DNA from: Clavelina lepadiformis
Lineage: Eukaryota > Chordata > Ascidiacea > Aplousobranchia > Clavelinidae
NCBI RefSeq assembly: GCF_947623445.1
Contig: NC_135240.1
Span: 11,656,001 to 11,720,000, forward strand
Length of the DNA: 64,000 nucleotides
Reading direction: 5' to 3'
The notes below the pieces were generated by a model that worked only from the letters and a program-made list of their open reading frames with translations, did no database searches and was not told where the DNA came from. The position numbers and the translations under genes are program-made. Shown here piece after piece: positions 1 to 12,161 of this stretch. Each line of letters opens with the position of its first letter. The first letter of the stretch is position 1.

Positions 1-459
1 GGTAAACATTGGTTACCAAACACTTAAATTTCCACGTGTTTGATGTTACGAATAAGAGAAAGATTTAAGTGATGCGACTTTATGTAGTTTCAAGTTACAA
101 GTTCCCACGTTTGGCTTACCCCTCTCGATTCAGGCTTTGTTTGCTTTTACTCGTTTATTGACAAACTGAAAAGCGCTTGTGCCGGTACTCCGGTCCAAGT
201 CGGTATACCTTTGTTTGAGCGTTCTACATTAAATTGGTGACAGGATTGACTCGCCGAAAGTAATCGGAAAACACCGAAGTTCTCATTGTTGCTTCACAGA
301 ATTTTTATGATTACTGAAGTAGCTTTATTTTGTCTCGGTTCGCTTTTGTGTAGTTATGCGCGCGAAAGGTCACGCAAACTCACGGGCTATTCGATAACGT
401 ATTGGGTTAAAAATAAAACAAGATTAATGGCATTTACAACCTTGCCATTTTACATTCAG

Positions 460-1547
460 GTGAATGCTTATCTACGTCATCCGGTTATGCATGCCGCTGT
501 AATCCGGGCTATACTGGCACTAACTGCGATGAATTGGTCAATCTTTGTCCGGAACCTTCGCCCTGTCTAAATGGTGGAACCTGTCTTAACGTCACCTTCA
601 AAGACTTCACATGCAACTGCATGCGTTGTGAGTGCACGGATGGATTTGCTGGAACACGATGTCAAATTGTTGTGGAGAATCATGATCTATTGAAACCTCC
701 ACTTCTGAAAGGACAAGGTTCCAGCCACACGGAAACGAGAATCATCATGCTAAATGACACTGAACTTACCACCTCTCACTGGATTGCTATTTGCTTTGGG
801 TCAGGAGTAATTGTTTTGCTCTTGGTTATCTCAGCAGGTTGCTTGTTTTACCATCGTAGAAAAGTTACGTTATCACTGCTGCAGCGAAAAATTAACCAGA
901 CATCAACTTCTGTCCATGTAAATGATCTCGATCTACCAGCAACACCTGAACTAACAGCTGATGACCAAAATTCCTGCAGCAGCACAAAAACGAGTGAAGA
1001 AGATTTGCTCGAGTTGAGTAAAATCAGAACACATGCCAGTAACGTGGTGCGTCACGTTTCAAAATCCAAAGAAGCACAAGCAAGTTGGGAACCATATGTT
1101 TCAAATGGAAAACCCAAAGATCATCCAGCAACAATATCTAACAAACTCAACACCTTCAGCATTGAAGAAGAAGACAAAAAATCTTCATTCCACCCAAATC
1201 GTGTTTGCAAGTATGAAGGCAAGCGAGGTAGTCGGTCCAGTGTAGACAAAATTCACGAAACACGCTCATCCAGATCGGATTCCGTTAAACCGCGACCCAG
1301 CAGTAGTTACTACGAACAGTCACTACCATTTGTTCGCCATTCGTGTCATTCAATGTCACAGTTACCGACTTATGAAGAGGTGTGCGAAGAAAACAAGACT
1401 CTGTTAATGCGAGGGTAAGAATGTGTACCTTACGAAATTGCTGTAATTGTCGGCTGAATAATTAATACGGAATATGATGTTTCAAATCAACATAAGTATA
1501 TTTCCTTTAGGTATAAGCGGCCGACCAATTCGGACGACGTGTTCTAA
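460..1547 (+). CDS. EGF-like single-pass transmembrane protein, 3' end
   Basis: Two exons are visible: 460-1414, entered through the acceptor ending at 459, and 1511-1547, stop at 1545. The splice is phase 2 (donor gtaaga at 1415). Reading through 1415 without splicing would stop at 1416, so the true C-terminus is extended by 11 residues. The first exon holds the end of one EGF module (codons from 462, ending CNPGYTGTNCDE), then a second EGF-like module with NLCPEPSPCLNGGTC and about ten cysteines. A hydrophobic helix (about 781-850, WIAICFGSGVIVLLLVISAG) is followed by basic HRRK. The cytoplasmic tail of about 190 residues is Ser/Thr-rich and has a PTYEEV motif near the C-terminus. Topology is therefore EGF outside, one membrane pass, tail inside, as in cell-surface ligands or receptors. 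The 5' exons lie outside the window. I cannot name the ortholog; the tail is not one I recognise. Confidence 0.8.
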
Positions 1548-2802
1548 GAAACGACATTATGTCTCGTTGCTGCGAGTTCTGCTGAAATAATTCCCCGTCT
1601 AGCATTGGCGCTAGAACAGCATAATCCTTGCACTGCCTATAACACGGAGAGGGTGAAGTGTTAGTGACTACGTGGATTATCCTTTCCTTATGTCTACAAC
1701 GCAGTTGACTTGTAGTTCATTTTGTTGTGGTGAAATTTCCGCAACGAGTAAACGTGCTTTAAGCATAAACAACCAACAGCATAACAAAAGAACAGTAGAC
1801 TTAAACGCGTTTGTAACAAAACGACGCTTATCCGTGGTCTATTTTCAAAACACTTTCAGCACTGGGAAGAAATGTGAGATTTCCTTGCTTCATGGTGTAC
1901 CAAATGAGCAGTTGTAACTTGAGATTGATATAACCGTTTGAGACTGACTATGTGATTGTGGTATATTGTCGTTTTATTTTTTTACATCTATATAAGACAA
2001 TTAAAAGTCACTGAGACTTTGTCGCGTTTCGTTATTGGCATTTTGCCAATTTTTTGTTTTTGTTTGATTTATGATTTTTGGTATATCTTTTGGATCAACA
2101 CATCCAACTTAAAAGATAAGTTTTCGTACTATGTAAAAAATAAAATTATTAGGCCTATTTATCACTGGGTTTGATGGGTGAGACGCCAACATCAGGCATA
2201 AGAAAGCATCAGAAGTGTATTTGCGTTTGAAATAGGCTGCTGCCTGTTCGGTAGATTGTCGTGAGATGTAATACAGCTTAACACCAGTTTACACATGGTA
2301 GTGCATTGGCTACATACTGAATTGGTCAATTTTTAATGAAAGCCAAGTTACTCTCCTTTAACTCAGAAGTGAAGTAGAGCAACATACTAAAGTAAAGATC
2401 GTATGAGCATAATAATGTAAATAACATGTACTGCTATTCGAAATTTGCGAAATCTACTTGGGAAACATCCACTTTTTTAGCCGAAATAAACAAAATCAAA
2501 TTCTCCAAACTGAAAATAATTGCAGCGTTTACAAACTGAAAAAAAAGCATTTTAAAAACCTGAAAAACTTAAACTAATTCGTGTTTGTAAGTTTTGTTTT
2601 TTCTTGATATGGTGAATTCCCTTTTCAACCACCAAATAATAATTCTAATACAAACTTTTTAGATGTGAATGTTAGGTAGCTGTGTTATATACAAAAATAT
2701 GGCGCTCCTAGCTTCCTCAGTCCAAAGAAAAACTGTCTACCAAAGTTAAATAATACGGGAGAGTGGATCTGACTGCTCATTTAAGGTTGCTGCAAATTTA
2801 TG
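1548..2802. other. Intergenic / 3' flank, no gene seen
   Basis: This is the 3' flank of the EGF/TM gene followed by AT-rich DNA. Short open frames at 1672-1917 and 1956-2174 show no domain or plausible splice context. Nothing else is supported. Confidence 0.5.
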
Positions 2803-4037
2803 GGTATCCACAGCGTTTTGCACCCACAAGGAATTGCACTCACACGCAATTGCACACGTTTGGGCTTAGGGATTGCAGTAAAAAAGTATTGTAATTAGTG
2901 TAATACATAAGGAAATACGTTACGTACGTGCCATAGATAACAGTTAAATGATGGAGGAAATCATATTTAGCCTAACAGGTGGGTTACACGCACAAATATA
3001 ATATAAACACTATATCGTTAATAAACGGAATTGCACTCACACTGATTCAGAGGCGTACCTAAGGTTTTAGTGTCCGGGAACAGAGACAACATTTGTTTTC
3101 CCACTTGTCAAAATAAATGGGAAAAACGAACACTGAATGAGTGAACTATAATGGAATTTGCTTAATTTCCACGTTTGACCACCCCGTCGCCCGTTCAAAA
3201 AATGAAAAAACGCAAATTATAAACAGAAGTTTAACATTTATTCGTATAATAGTGTCGCTAGCAATCCATAGCGTATAATTTTGAAACGCCGTATAGAACG
3301 ATTTTGATGCCATGTAACAATAGATATAGTAAAAACCATGGATGGGTCGATACGAACCCAAACCCGAATAGATTTGCCGAATATCGCCTTTATGGAATAT
3401 TTGGGCGAACACGAATACCAAAAATGGCGAACCCGAATACAATATTACTTATAAATTCACTGGCTTTCGTAAAAAATGATGATCTAGTTTCCCGACAATG
3501 CTAAACTAGAGTCAGCAGTACTTACACTGAAGGTCGTTTTCCAAACGATTTTGCTTTTTCGATCGTTTTTTAAACACTATTTTTCGAAAGAAAGCGATTT
3601 GTTTATCGATTACGTCATTTTAGAAGCAAGACTTGACAACTTTTCGATGAAATTTTATTGTTTGGTTCTAATACGAATAGATTCGGAATTCGTTCTTGTC
3701 GACCTTCATGATATTCGAGTTCGCACGAACCCGAATAATCTTCCTCACGGCACATCCCTAGTATAAACACGATTTATAAACGATATAGTGTTTATATTAT
3801 ACCTATGCGTGTAATCCACCTTTTAGGCTAAATATGTTTTCCTAAATCATTCAACTGTTTTCCGTTGTACATACGTAACGTATTTTCTTATGTAGGCTAT
3901 TACAGTACTTGTTTCTTGCAGTCCCAAAGACCCAACGTGTGCAACTGCGTATGGGTGCAATTCCTTGTGGTTACAATTCTTTGTGAATGCAATTGCGTTT
4001 GGGTACAATCTCGAGTGGGTGCAATCTTTATGGAACC
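2803..4037. mobile_element. Foldback DNA element, MULE-like ends (FB-A)
   Basis: The two arms (about 2803-3030 and 3775-4037) are inverted copies of each other. Each starts at its outer end with short tandem units of the type ATTGCACCCACAAGG / AATTGCACTCACACG. The outer ends read GGTATCC (left) and GGTTCC (right, complement). Flanking 9-mers are aaatttatg (2794-2802) and aaaaatatg (4038-4046), two mismatches, so a worn 9-bp target duplication is plausible. The core (3031-3774) has no transposase I can recognise. Its ends and duplication length match the other foldback elements in this window. Confidence 0.7.
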
Positions 4038-4046
4038 AAAAATATG

Positions 4047-5425
4047 TACTAATTTTGCAACCCACAACGCAAAATTCCAGTTAACCTTATAGAAAACAGT
4101 ACTGGACGTGCACAGGTAAATTGAATTATTTATGGTGCGTCTTTTGTTTTAGTTCCTCTTTTAAGACATTCATCGTTTTCTCTGCATACACTTTCACAGC
4201 TTGCACGTTTTATGTGTAGGCTCTGCTACTGTATCCCATTTGTTCACATTTCAGTTCAAGTAAAAGTAAAATAGCTTATTAAGCCAAAAAAAACACTTTT
4301 CCCATCGTAATAATTGCTGTAGAAGAACAGAAAAACACCTTTCGACTATAGTGATAACAAATCATTTGAAGCAATATGCGAGATAGCGTTTGTATGAATG
4401 AAGGTCACTGAATAAAAGCAAAGTAATAGGCTACGCAGACAGCTGCGTATAAGTTATAGTATATATCTCATTGTGCGATTATAATAGTGAAAAGAAAATC
4501 GGTTGGAAAATCATTGCAGAACATTTCAACCGTACATTGTGAGCATGATATCCTCAAACTATGTTTACAAACTGTTAATGTTTATAAACTAATAATGTTG
4601 TCGGAGAAAGTCGCCCATGATGGGACAAAACAAAAGATAAGACAGCGCAATAATTTATTTCCGCTACAAAGTGACACCAAATTTACTTTTATTTTAAGTC
4701 CATTACGTTGCCTCTTTCCTTTTGACATATTAACAAAAAACTAGCTTAAATTGTATTTTGAATTATTTTAACCGAAAGAAAAAAGAACCCAAATTTTAAA
4801 TTCTGCCAGAATTTTGCTACTTCATAACTAGGGTTTTAGTTCGACGTGGCAGTTGATTTTCTTTTTTTATTGTAACTAATAACAATTAACATACATGAGT
4901 TAATATGTGATAACTTGAAAATTGGCATACTTACAGCAAGTTTTCATTCACAAAAGGTTTATTGAAATGGTTGTTCTAATATGAGACACGTTGTCCCGAC
5001 TTGGGGAACTGGCGTTTATAGTTTAGGGTGTTGAGACTGATTTCTATAACGTTCGACTTAGTTTGGATTAATGCGTTTGTGTTTGTACCAGCTTTAATAA
5101 AAATTTATCAAGATTTATTATGATACCAGCGAAAAAAAAACAAAACACGTAAGGCTACATAGAACGAACATGACGTTCTGTCTGTTAGAGAAAATATTAT
5201 ATGACAAAATTTGTTTTTCCACAACATCTGACGAGCTTTTCACATTTTAGAAATCATGTTATAAAATTCAAAAAAAAACAATTTGAAAATGACAGCATGT
5301 ACAACCCAACCAAAACGTTTTTCGCAACACTTTCAAATTTAATTGGTAAATTACGAGAGCTACCTATATTTGAAATGGAAACAAAATACTTTGACGTTGT
5401 GGCCTATATACCAAACAACATCTAA
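4047..5425. other. Intergenic, no gene seen
   Basis: AT-rich DNA with several A-runs. Short open frames (for example 4487-4744) lack domains. I see no supported feature. Confidence 0.4.
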
Positions 5426-5703
5426 CCCTATTTACACAAGGTGTGGCCTCTCCTGCACACAGTCACAGCAAAACGTGGCGTACAGTTGCATTGTTTGCTG
5501 TAGAAACTTGAAACTTGGTGACTTTTCCTAAAAAATGTTCAGCCATCTGTCCATGTTTGTTTTATAAAATTTATTTTGGTTGGTTTTGAAATACTGTCAT
5601 ATTTTCATGATTTTGCTCTCTCTCCGCATTGAAACGTATCGTTTTTGTTTACTCATTCACGCACTACTAGCTCGACTAACTATTCTCTTATGTTCTCTTA
5701 TCG

Positions 5704-7084
5704 GGTTCCAGGTCGATTCAACCCAAAAACGATTCAACCCCGGACGATTCAACCCAGGACGATTCAACCCAGGACGATTCAACCCGCGGACGATTCAACC
5801 CACGGACGATTCAACCCGCGGACGATTCAACCCGCGGACGATTCAACCCGCGGACGATTCAACCCACGGACGATTCAACCCGCGGACGATTCAACCCGCG
5901 GACGATTCAACCCAGGACGATTCAACCCACGGACGATTCAACCCAGGACGATTCAACCCACGGACCTTTCAACCCACGGACGATTCAACCCAGGACTTTT
6001 CAACCCAGGATGATTCAACCCACGGACCTTTCAACCCAAGGACGATTCAACCCAGGACTATTTCTGCGTATTAAGATTGACAACTTGCAGTTTCAAATGC
6101 AATGCCTTCACATCGTGACGTCACCAGACGCGCTGAAAGGCCTTCCCTCTCTTGGTGGCTTTGGTTCTAAGTAGGCCTCTAATTTGGGGCACTGGAATTG
6201 TTTGCGGTACAAGAAAAGAGAAAAACGGAAGAATAATATTACAAAATTACAAGTTTAATAGATTTTGACCTAAAAGACACAATTGACCGTATCTTGACCT
6301 AACGTAGGCCTAACATTTTGACTTTATATTGGCCTAATAACTTCTGTACTACACGTCGCACAAGACTGAAATTTGTTTTGTGATAGCATTCTGAACAGGT
6401 TAAAAAAAATTTACCATATAGACTTTTTTTGCGTGCAATCTTCATTCCAATCAACAAACAGTTGTTTCTAAGGTTTGACTTTTAATCGACGTGTAGGCTT
6501 TATTTTTCGCTAAGCAGGCCTACTAGTTACAACACGGTACATAAACTTGTTTTTATTTCAACACAAGATGTGTATTGGTATAGTGGTAAAAGCGGCATCC
6601 GTTAAATCCGGGGTTGAATCGTCCTGGGTTGAATCGTCCTGGGTTGAATCGTCCGTGGGTTGAATCGTCCGCGGGTTGAATAGTCCGGGGTTGAATCGTC
6701 CGGGGTTGAATCGTCCGAGGTTGAATCGTCCGTGGGTTGAATCGTCCGCGGGTTGAATAGTCCTGGGTTGAATCGTCCTGGGTTGAATCGTCCGTGGGTT
6801 GAATCGTCCATGAGTTGAATCGTCCGTGGGTTGAATCGTCCTGGGTTGAATCGTCCGTGGGTTGAATCGTCCGTGGGTTGAAAGGTCCGTGGGTTGAATC
6901 GTCCTCGGGTTGAATCGTCCGTGGGTTGAATCGTCCGCGGGTTGAATGGTCCGCGGGTTGAATCGTCCGCGGGTTGAATCGTCCGTGGGTTGAATCGTCC
7001 GGGGTTGAATCGTCCTGGGTTGAATCGTCCGTGGGTTGAATTGTCCGGGGTTGAATCGTCCGTGGGTTGAATCGTCCGACCACC
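5704..7084. mobile_element. Foldback MULE-like element with tandem-repeat arms (FB-B)
   Basis: A perfect 9-bp duplication CTCTTATCG flanks the element (5695-5703 and 7085-7093). The piggyBac MITE copy 2 has a single CTCTTTTCG there. The left arm (about 5704-6060) is a tandem array of a 15-16 bp unit, CGATTCAACCCACGGA with variants CGCGGA and CCAGGA. The right arm (about 6603-7084) is the same array inverted. Outer ends read GGTTCCAGGTCG (left) and GGTGGTCGGACG (right, complement). The 540-bp core (6061-6602) has no transposase, but about 6115-6420 is similar to the core of the foldback element at 22754-23441. The repeat phase stays open in several frames, which gives spurious RFNPRTIQP-type translations. 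Confidence 0.9.
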
Positions 7085-7325
7085 CTCTTATCGCGGTCAG
7101 TTGGTTTTCCGCACAGCGGGGTGCGGCGTAACAAAAAAAACTTCTGGAAATGTATCACTTGTAGAAATACTTAATTTACACTAAATGCACTTTCTTTAGA
7201 TTTACAATTATGATTTATACGGGAAGCCAGATGTTTTTGCTACTAACCTGTAAAAATCCGATCAGTTTACGACCTATAGTTTTCGAGTAAATAACGATTG
7301 AAAATTTGTGTGTAGTGTCGGCCGC

Positions 7326-8590
7326 GGTGGTCGGACGATTCAACCCACGGACGATTCAACCCCGGACGATTCAACCCACGGACGATTCAACCCAGGACGA
7401 TTCAACCCAGGACGATTCAACCCACGGACGGTTCAACCCGCGGACGATTCAACCCGCGGACGATTCAACCCACGGACCTTTCAACCCTTGGACGATTCAA
7501 CCCGCGGACGATACAACCCACGGACGATTCAACCCGCGGACGATTCAACCCCGGACTATTCAACCCGCGGACGATTCAACCCACGGACGATTCAACCCAC
7601 GGACGATTCAACCTAGGACGATTCAACCCACGGACCTTTCACGTACTATTGGCTTAGGTTATCACCAAGTTACTTTGTAGCCAATATTATGTAAGCTAAA
7701 TAAAGCTAATATATTGGCCTAAGCTAATATAAAGCTTTTTGTGTTTCCTTTTACCACTTCTTGTTAGCATTGGTTGTACATCAAAACACTTATTGTTTTC
7801 TGCTTTCCAGTAAAACCTTGAATATTGTTATTTTGCCCTATACAGTACTTTGCGTACATTTCTGTCTACGCCTGCTATTATTTTTTGTATTTACCCGTGT
7901 AGATCGGTTATTATATAAAATGTTCTCCTTTTAGCATTAAGTTAACATTTTTGAAGTTTTTGAAAAGACAAAATGCTTTCGACCCACGTACGTAAATGTG
8001 TGTATTTATATTTTTGCATGTACACAAATTACAGATATTTTTATAGACACCTGTTTATACATCGATTAATTAGAAAGAAAGTTGTTTTATTTACAGGCAA
8101 GCTTAAGAACATGAACCTGAACACAAACACAGCACGTATAAAACACAAAGCTGAAAAGGGTACTACAAACGGTAATTAATTAGCACATATGAGCGATTGC
8201 ACGCAGATACATCAATTTATCTGGCTCATTTGCATAAGTGCAAACCTTTGCCGAAAGTCTGTGAGCCAGGTGCGTGTATTTCCTTCGTGGTTGGTCCAAA
8301 TTAACAACAGCTGCGTTTTGAGCACCGAGCCGTGGGTTGAATCGTCCGTGGGTTGAATCGTCCGCGGGTTGAATCGTCCTGAGTTGAATCGTCCGCGGGT
8401 TGAAAGGTCCGTGGGTTGAATCGTCCGCGGGTTGAATCGTCCGCGGGTTGAATGGTCCGCGGGTTGAATCGTCCGCGGGTTGAATCGTCCGTGGGTTGAA
8501 TCGTCCTGGGTTGAATCGTCCTGGGTTGAATCGTCCGTGGGTTGAATCGTCCGGGGTTGAATCGTCCGTGGGTTGAATCGACCTGGAACC
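7326..8590. mobile_element. Foldback MULE-like element, second copy, inverted (FB-C)
   Basis: A perfect 9-bp duplication GTCGGCCGC flanks it (7317-7325 and 8591-8599); copy 2 of the host MITE has one GTCGGCCAC. The arms (about 7326-7641 and 8331-8590) use the same 15-16 bp unit as the element at 5704-7084. The terminal variants are swapped: GGTGGTCGG is now on the left and GGTTCCAGG on the right. The two elements therefore sit in opposite orientation, 241 bp apart, inside one old MITE. The core carries a MULE transposase tail (separate entry). Confidence 0.9.
8180..8330 (-). pseudogene. MULE transposase C-terminal fragment inside FB-C
   Basis: Read on the minus strand from the inner edge of the right arm, about 45-50 codons stay open to a TAA at 8180-8182. 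The sequence includes RRKYTHLAHRLSAKV and ends YLRAIAHMC. This is the typical extreme C-terminus of FLYWCH-associated MULE transposases (kYxxLxxRlxxxV...YLRaIAh). The tail of the MULE open frame at 25958-26644 has the same layout, ending YLRAVAYISHA. No catalytic residues are present. It is the best direct link between the tandem-arm foldback elements and Mutator-like transposons. Confidence 0.7.
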
Positions 8591-8642
8591 GTCGGCCGCA
8601 CATAGTTAAAAGAGTAACGTCGCGCACTCGGCTTCGATAAAA

Positions 8643-11600
8643 AGCTTGCTTACCATAATTTTCCAAGGAGAGCCAATTCTTTTTCATGTTTAACAACGGT
8701 AAACACTAGATAAAAATGGACACATAGATTTTTAGAAGATCATCTTTCGTTGTTTGTACAGTCAACCAATATATTTTTCTGTTCGACAATTAAACGTTAC
8801 AAAAATCAATTAAAATTTTGTTTTAAACTTAATAAATTTTATTTTAAAGGCATATTTGCTAAGATTATGGCTTAAAGCTTTTATTATTAAACATTTGTGC
8901 GTGCTGTCCCATTTTGTTTACCATGGTTATCCAAGATGGGACAAAAAAGTCATTTTTCTTTTGTAAATTGCTTAATAAATGACAAGAAAATCTATGAAAA
9001 CTCTTGCGCTTGGTTTCAAGCAATGCAATATTTAACACAATTGGAAAAGAGATTAGCTGAGCATATCGCATTTTTGAGTGAGAGCAGTTTTCCTAAAAGC
9101 ATCGTGGGCGACTTTCCCAAACCCCTCCAATTAGAAGCATCACTTAGTGATCGTTTTGCTATTATTTTTTCGGAATTAACATTTGTTGAGAAATGCTAAA
9201 TCCAATAATTTAAAAATAGGCTATAGCCTTAAATCAAGCATTTGAAGGGCTTAGCCTCTTAGTAAATTTTGATTTCAAAGTTAGGTATACACGACCGATT
9301 GTGTTAAAGAAGCATTATTCAAATTAACACAAAATGCTAGATATTTAATTATTAAATTATACGCAGCCTATGCGTAGACAAAAGCTCAAACAAAATTCAA
9401 CTGTAATCAACAGTTCATGAGAAGGTTTACCAGATTCTTTCTTCAAAAATTTTTTAAAACTGCTCCAGCAATGTAAGCTACACAACATCGCTTTTGCAGT
9501 TATATCACATGGTAATGGTTATTATGCCGATGGAAACGTGATTTGATTTCACAATAGGTCACTTCATGTACAGTATTCCAAGTTAACCACAATTTTCCAA
9601 AAGTGACACCGACCATCTCAGATTTTGATCAAGCTTCGAATGGACAAAATACAAGTTTTTTTGGAAAAACAAGCCCGACATGATTGAAATCGGTTTTATA
9701 GTGATTTCTGAAATACAATCGTTTTACGAAATGCACTTTTTGTCCATGCACTTTTCTTAGTCCTTTTCTACTGAAATAACTTTTTGCTGTAGGCCTACAG
9801 TTGCTTTATAACAATAAATTTGATTCCAATAAAAAATTTCGTCCTTAATTAATTCTTGTAAAAAAACTGGCATTGCGTCGGCCATTATTACGGGCCGCTT
9901 TTAGGAGACAAACCAAGTTGTTCAATGAAGTGTAAATTTGGTGGATTATTGTCAAAAATTCATTGCTTTAAATTTTAATATAGTTTAAAGTCGTTTGAAA
10001 GATGATTTAAAAGTATTTTAAACGAAACAACAACAAGGAAAGGTAGTTTTAAGACGCTAGGCTACGTTTATAAGTTAGTTAATACTTAGATCCTGATCTG
10101 TGCAAATGATCAACGATGAATACTTTGGTTATGAAACAATAGTAAGGCAAGAAAGTTTAATATTTTTCCTATCTAGCGTGGTAAATGAACTCAATCAAAA
10201 AATGTTTTTAAAAATGATTTGAACATATCTTCGCAAAAAATAAATTTTTGTGCTTGGTGTAAAGACATATAGGCTAATTTTGCTTTTACCAATAGGCTTA
10301 CTCTTTTAGAAAATTTTGCGAGGAACCAGGACCAAAGTTTAAACGGAGATTAGTTAGGTTATGAAATTGGAAATGTTTCCAGTAAAGTTGAAATCCTTCA
10401 AATTTAAAGTGATAGGTGGTTTTGTGTATAGGAATACGCAAAAATAGTTTTAATTTCTTTGCAGAAAGTATTTTTAAGCTGTTATTTGTACAAGTTTGTC
10501 ACTATTTGAACGGAAAAAATCGTACGTTCGACATTCGTTTCATAGTTTCTTGTTTAACTAACTCAAATTATATAACACTTAAACTCAACTTAAATTTTCC
10601 TTTCAGCCTAAATCCAACTTCAATTAAATTCTAATCAGCTTAAATCGATCTCTTGCATACTAATTTTCCTAACCTAACTGCCTATCTATAAACAACGGGC
10701 TGCGTGACCTATGAGGTGAAATGTGTGTGAAACTTTGTATCTCTAATGGACATTTAGATCTTTATCAGTGCAAATGCGCCTTCGAACGGTCAAAACGGTA
10801 TTTGGTTTGATTATAAAATGATGGGTAAAGTCAGAAAATTTAATTTTTTATCTAGAGGAGTGGATTAACGAGTGTATGTCTATGTTTGGCCGTAATAATA
10901 CTTTAAACAGTTACATTTGATGGATTATCGGGTAGTGGTTGTTGTAGTTTAATCGTTGGGATAGCAAATATTTGTTACTTTACCGTATCTTTTCTTGCCC
11001 AGCTCTGCTTGATAGGATTTTGTTATGTGTCTGTAAATTGTATATTTCCATATTGTTTTATACATAGAAGTGATTGATAAGGATCAATAATTAGTTTTTG
11101 CAAAATACCGAAAGCACTAACTTCTTTTTCTTTCAGGTCAACGTTGTTTTCCACAACGCAAATAAACAAAACGTGATTAAACTTTTAGCGCATTAAATTC
11201 GAATTTTCAGGGCCTTTGTATTGCTGAATGCATTCATTACTTTACTTTATCAGCACGAAAAGTAAAGAGTTTGTCAGCCAGTCTGTGCCCTCCATTCGCT
11301 ATATGTATACATATATACGTTACCAATGAAAGCGACTAATTCAAACGGTTGAAATCAAATACTTCGTTTTAATGACATAAAACGCAGAAGTAAATGGGCT
11401 GTGAGGTTACATTTCTTGTTAAATAAAGCAAAACTTGGACATGGCAATCACCAATGAAAAAATGAATATCGTTTATTCTTGGGTATTATAATCACAGAGA
11501 CACTACAATTTACTTAACACATTTAATAGAAGAACACCGTTATAAATTGTTTACTTATAATTTAATCAATATAAATTTAGAACTACATTTATGATTAAAA

Positions 11601-12161
11601 CACTATTTTAGCGGGATACTCGTTATATGAAGGTAATTTGTCGCCAGAGCAATTTGTTAAAATGAAGTTCCCAGAATAACAAAATAGTATAAAATACTAT
11701 AAAGCAGGATAGTGAATATATGTTTCTGGATAAGATAATTAATTAGTGTTAAAGGATGAGAATTTTGGATTAATGAGATCCCACTGCATTTCATAAAAAT
11801 AATGTTAAATTAATGGTAATTATGATGTGTTATTGATCAAAATGATATAACTTAATAAATGAAATAAATAATATTTAAGATATAGTTTTATTCAACAATT
11901 TAATAAAACATTTATAGCTTTGCTAATGCCGTGTATATTAACTACGTCATTGATTCCATGGTTAATAGCAAATGACGTGAAACATGCATACTATAATAGA
12001 AAAGCTCCATCTTTATAAAGAAATTATCAAGTAAATGACATCATCATTGACAGAGAGTGAATTTATTAACTATACAGGTGTAACAAGTTCCTAAGTAGCT
12101 CTTCACAAGAATCTTCAACAAATGCCGCAGTGTTTCAAAAAATACATAGCAAGGAATGCTA
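8643..12161. other. Intergenic DNA downstream of LPGAT1 copy A
   Basis: AT-rich with no supported gene. An open frame at 8897-9199 has no recognisable domain. tttatt at 12062-12067 reads AATAAA on the minus strand, about 95 bp past the LPGAT1-A stop, and is its likely poly(A) signal. Confidence 0.5.

Larger units (their letters stand above)
5426..8642. mobile_element. piggyBac-type MITE, copy 1, split by two insertions
   Basis: The sequence beginning CCCTATTTACACAAG at 5426 matches, segment by segment, the uninterrupted 544-bp copy at 29756-30299. The matching segments are 5426-5703, about 7085-7325 and about 8591-8642. The gaps are exactly the two foldback elements described separately. The TTAA duplication seen at copy 2 has decayed here: CTAA on the left, and the right terminus (about 8636-8642) has lost GGG. 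No coding capacity is visible. Copy 2 serves as the empty-site reference for both insertions. Confidence 0.85.

Noticed and set aside
1033..1245. Overlapping frame in the EGF/TM gene
   Set aside because: Shadow frame of the cytoplasmic tail, no independent support.
1416..1418. Stop codon ending the EGF/TM protein
   Set aside because: A strong donor (gtaaga) overlaps it, and the next exon continues in phase to a stop at 1545, so the TAA is intronic.
5580..6074. Long frames with repeated RFNPGRFNP / TIQP / DDST on both strands (also 6553-7158, 7306-7680, 8212-8696)
   Set aside because: They are translations of the 15-16 bp tandem arms of foldback elements, open in several frames and on both strands. 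There is no start context or domain, so they are not proteins.
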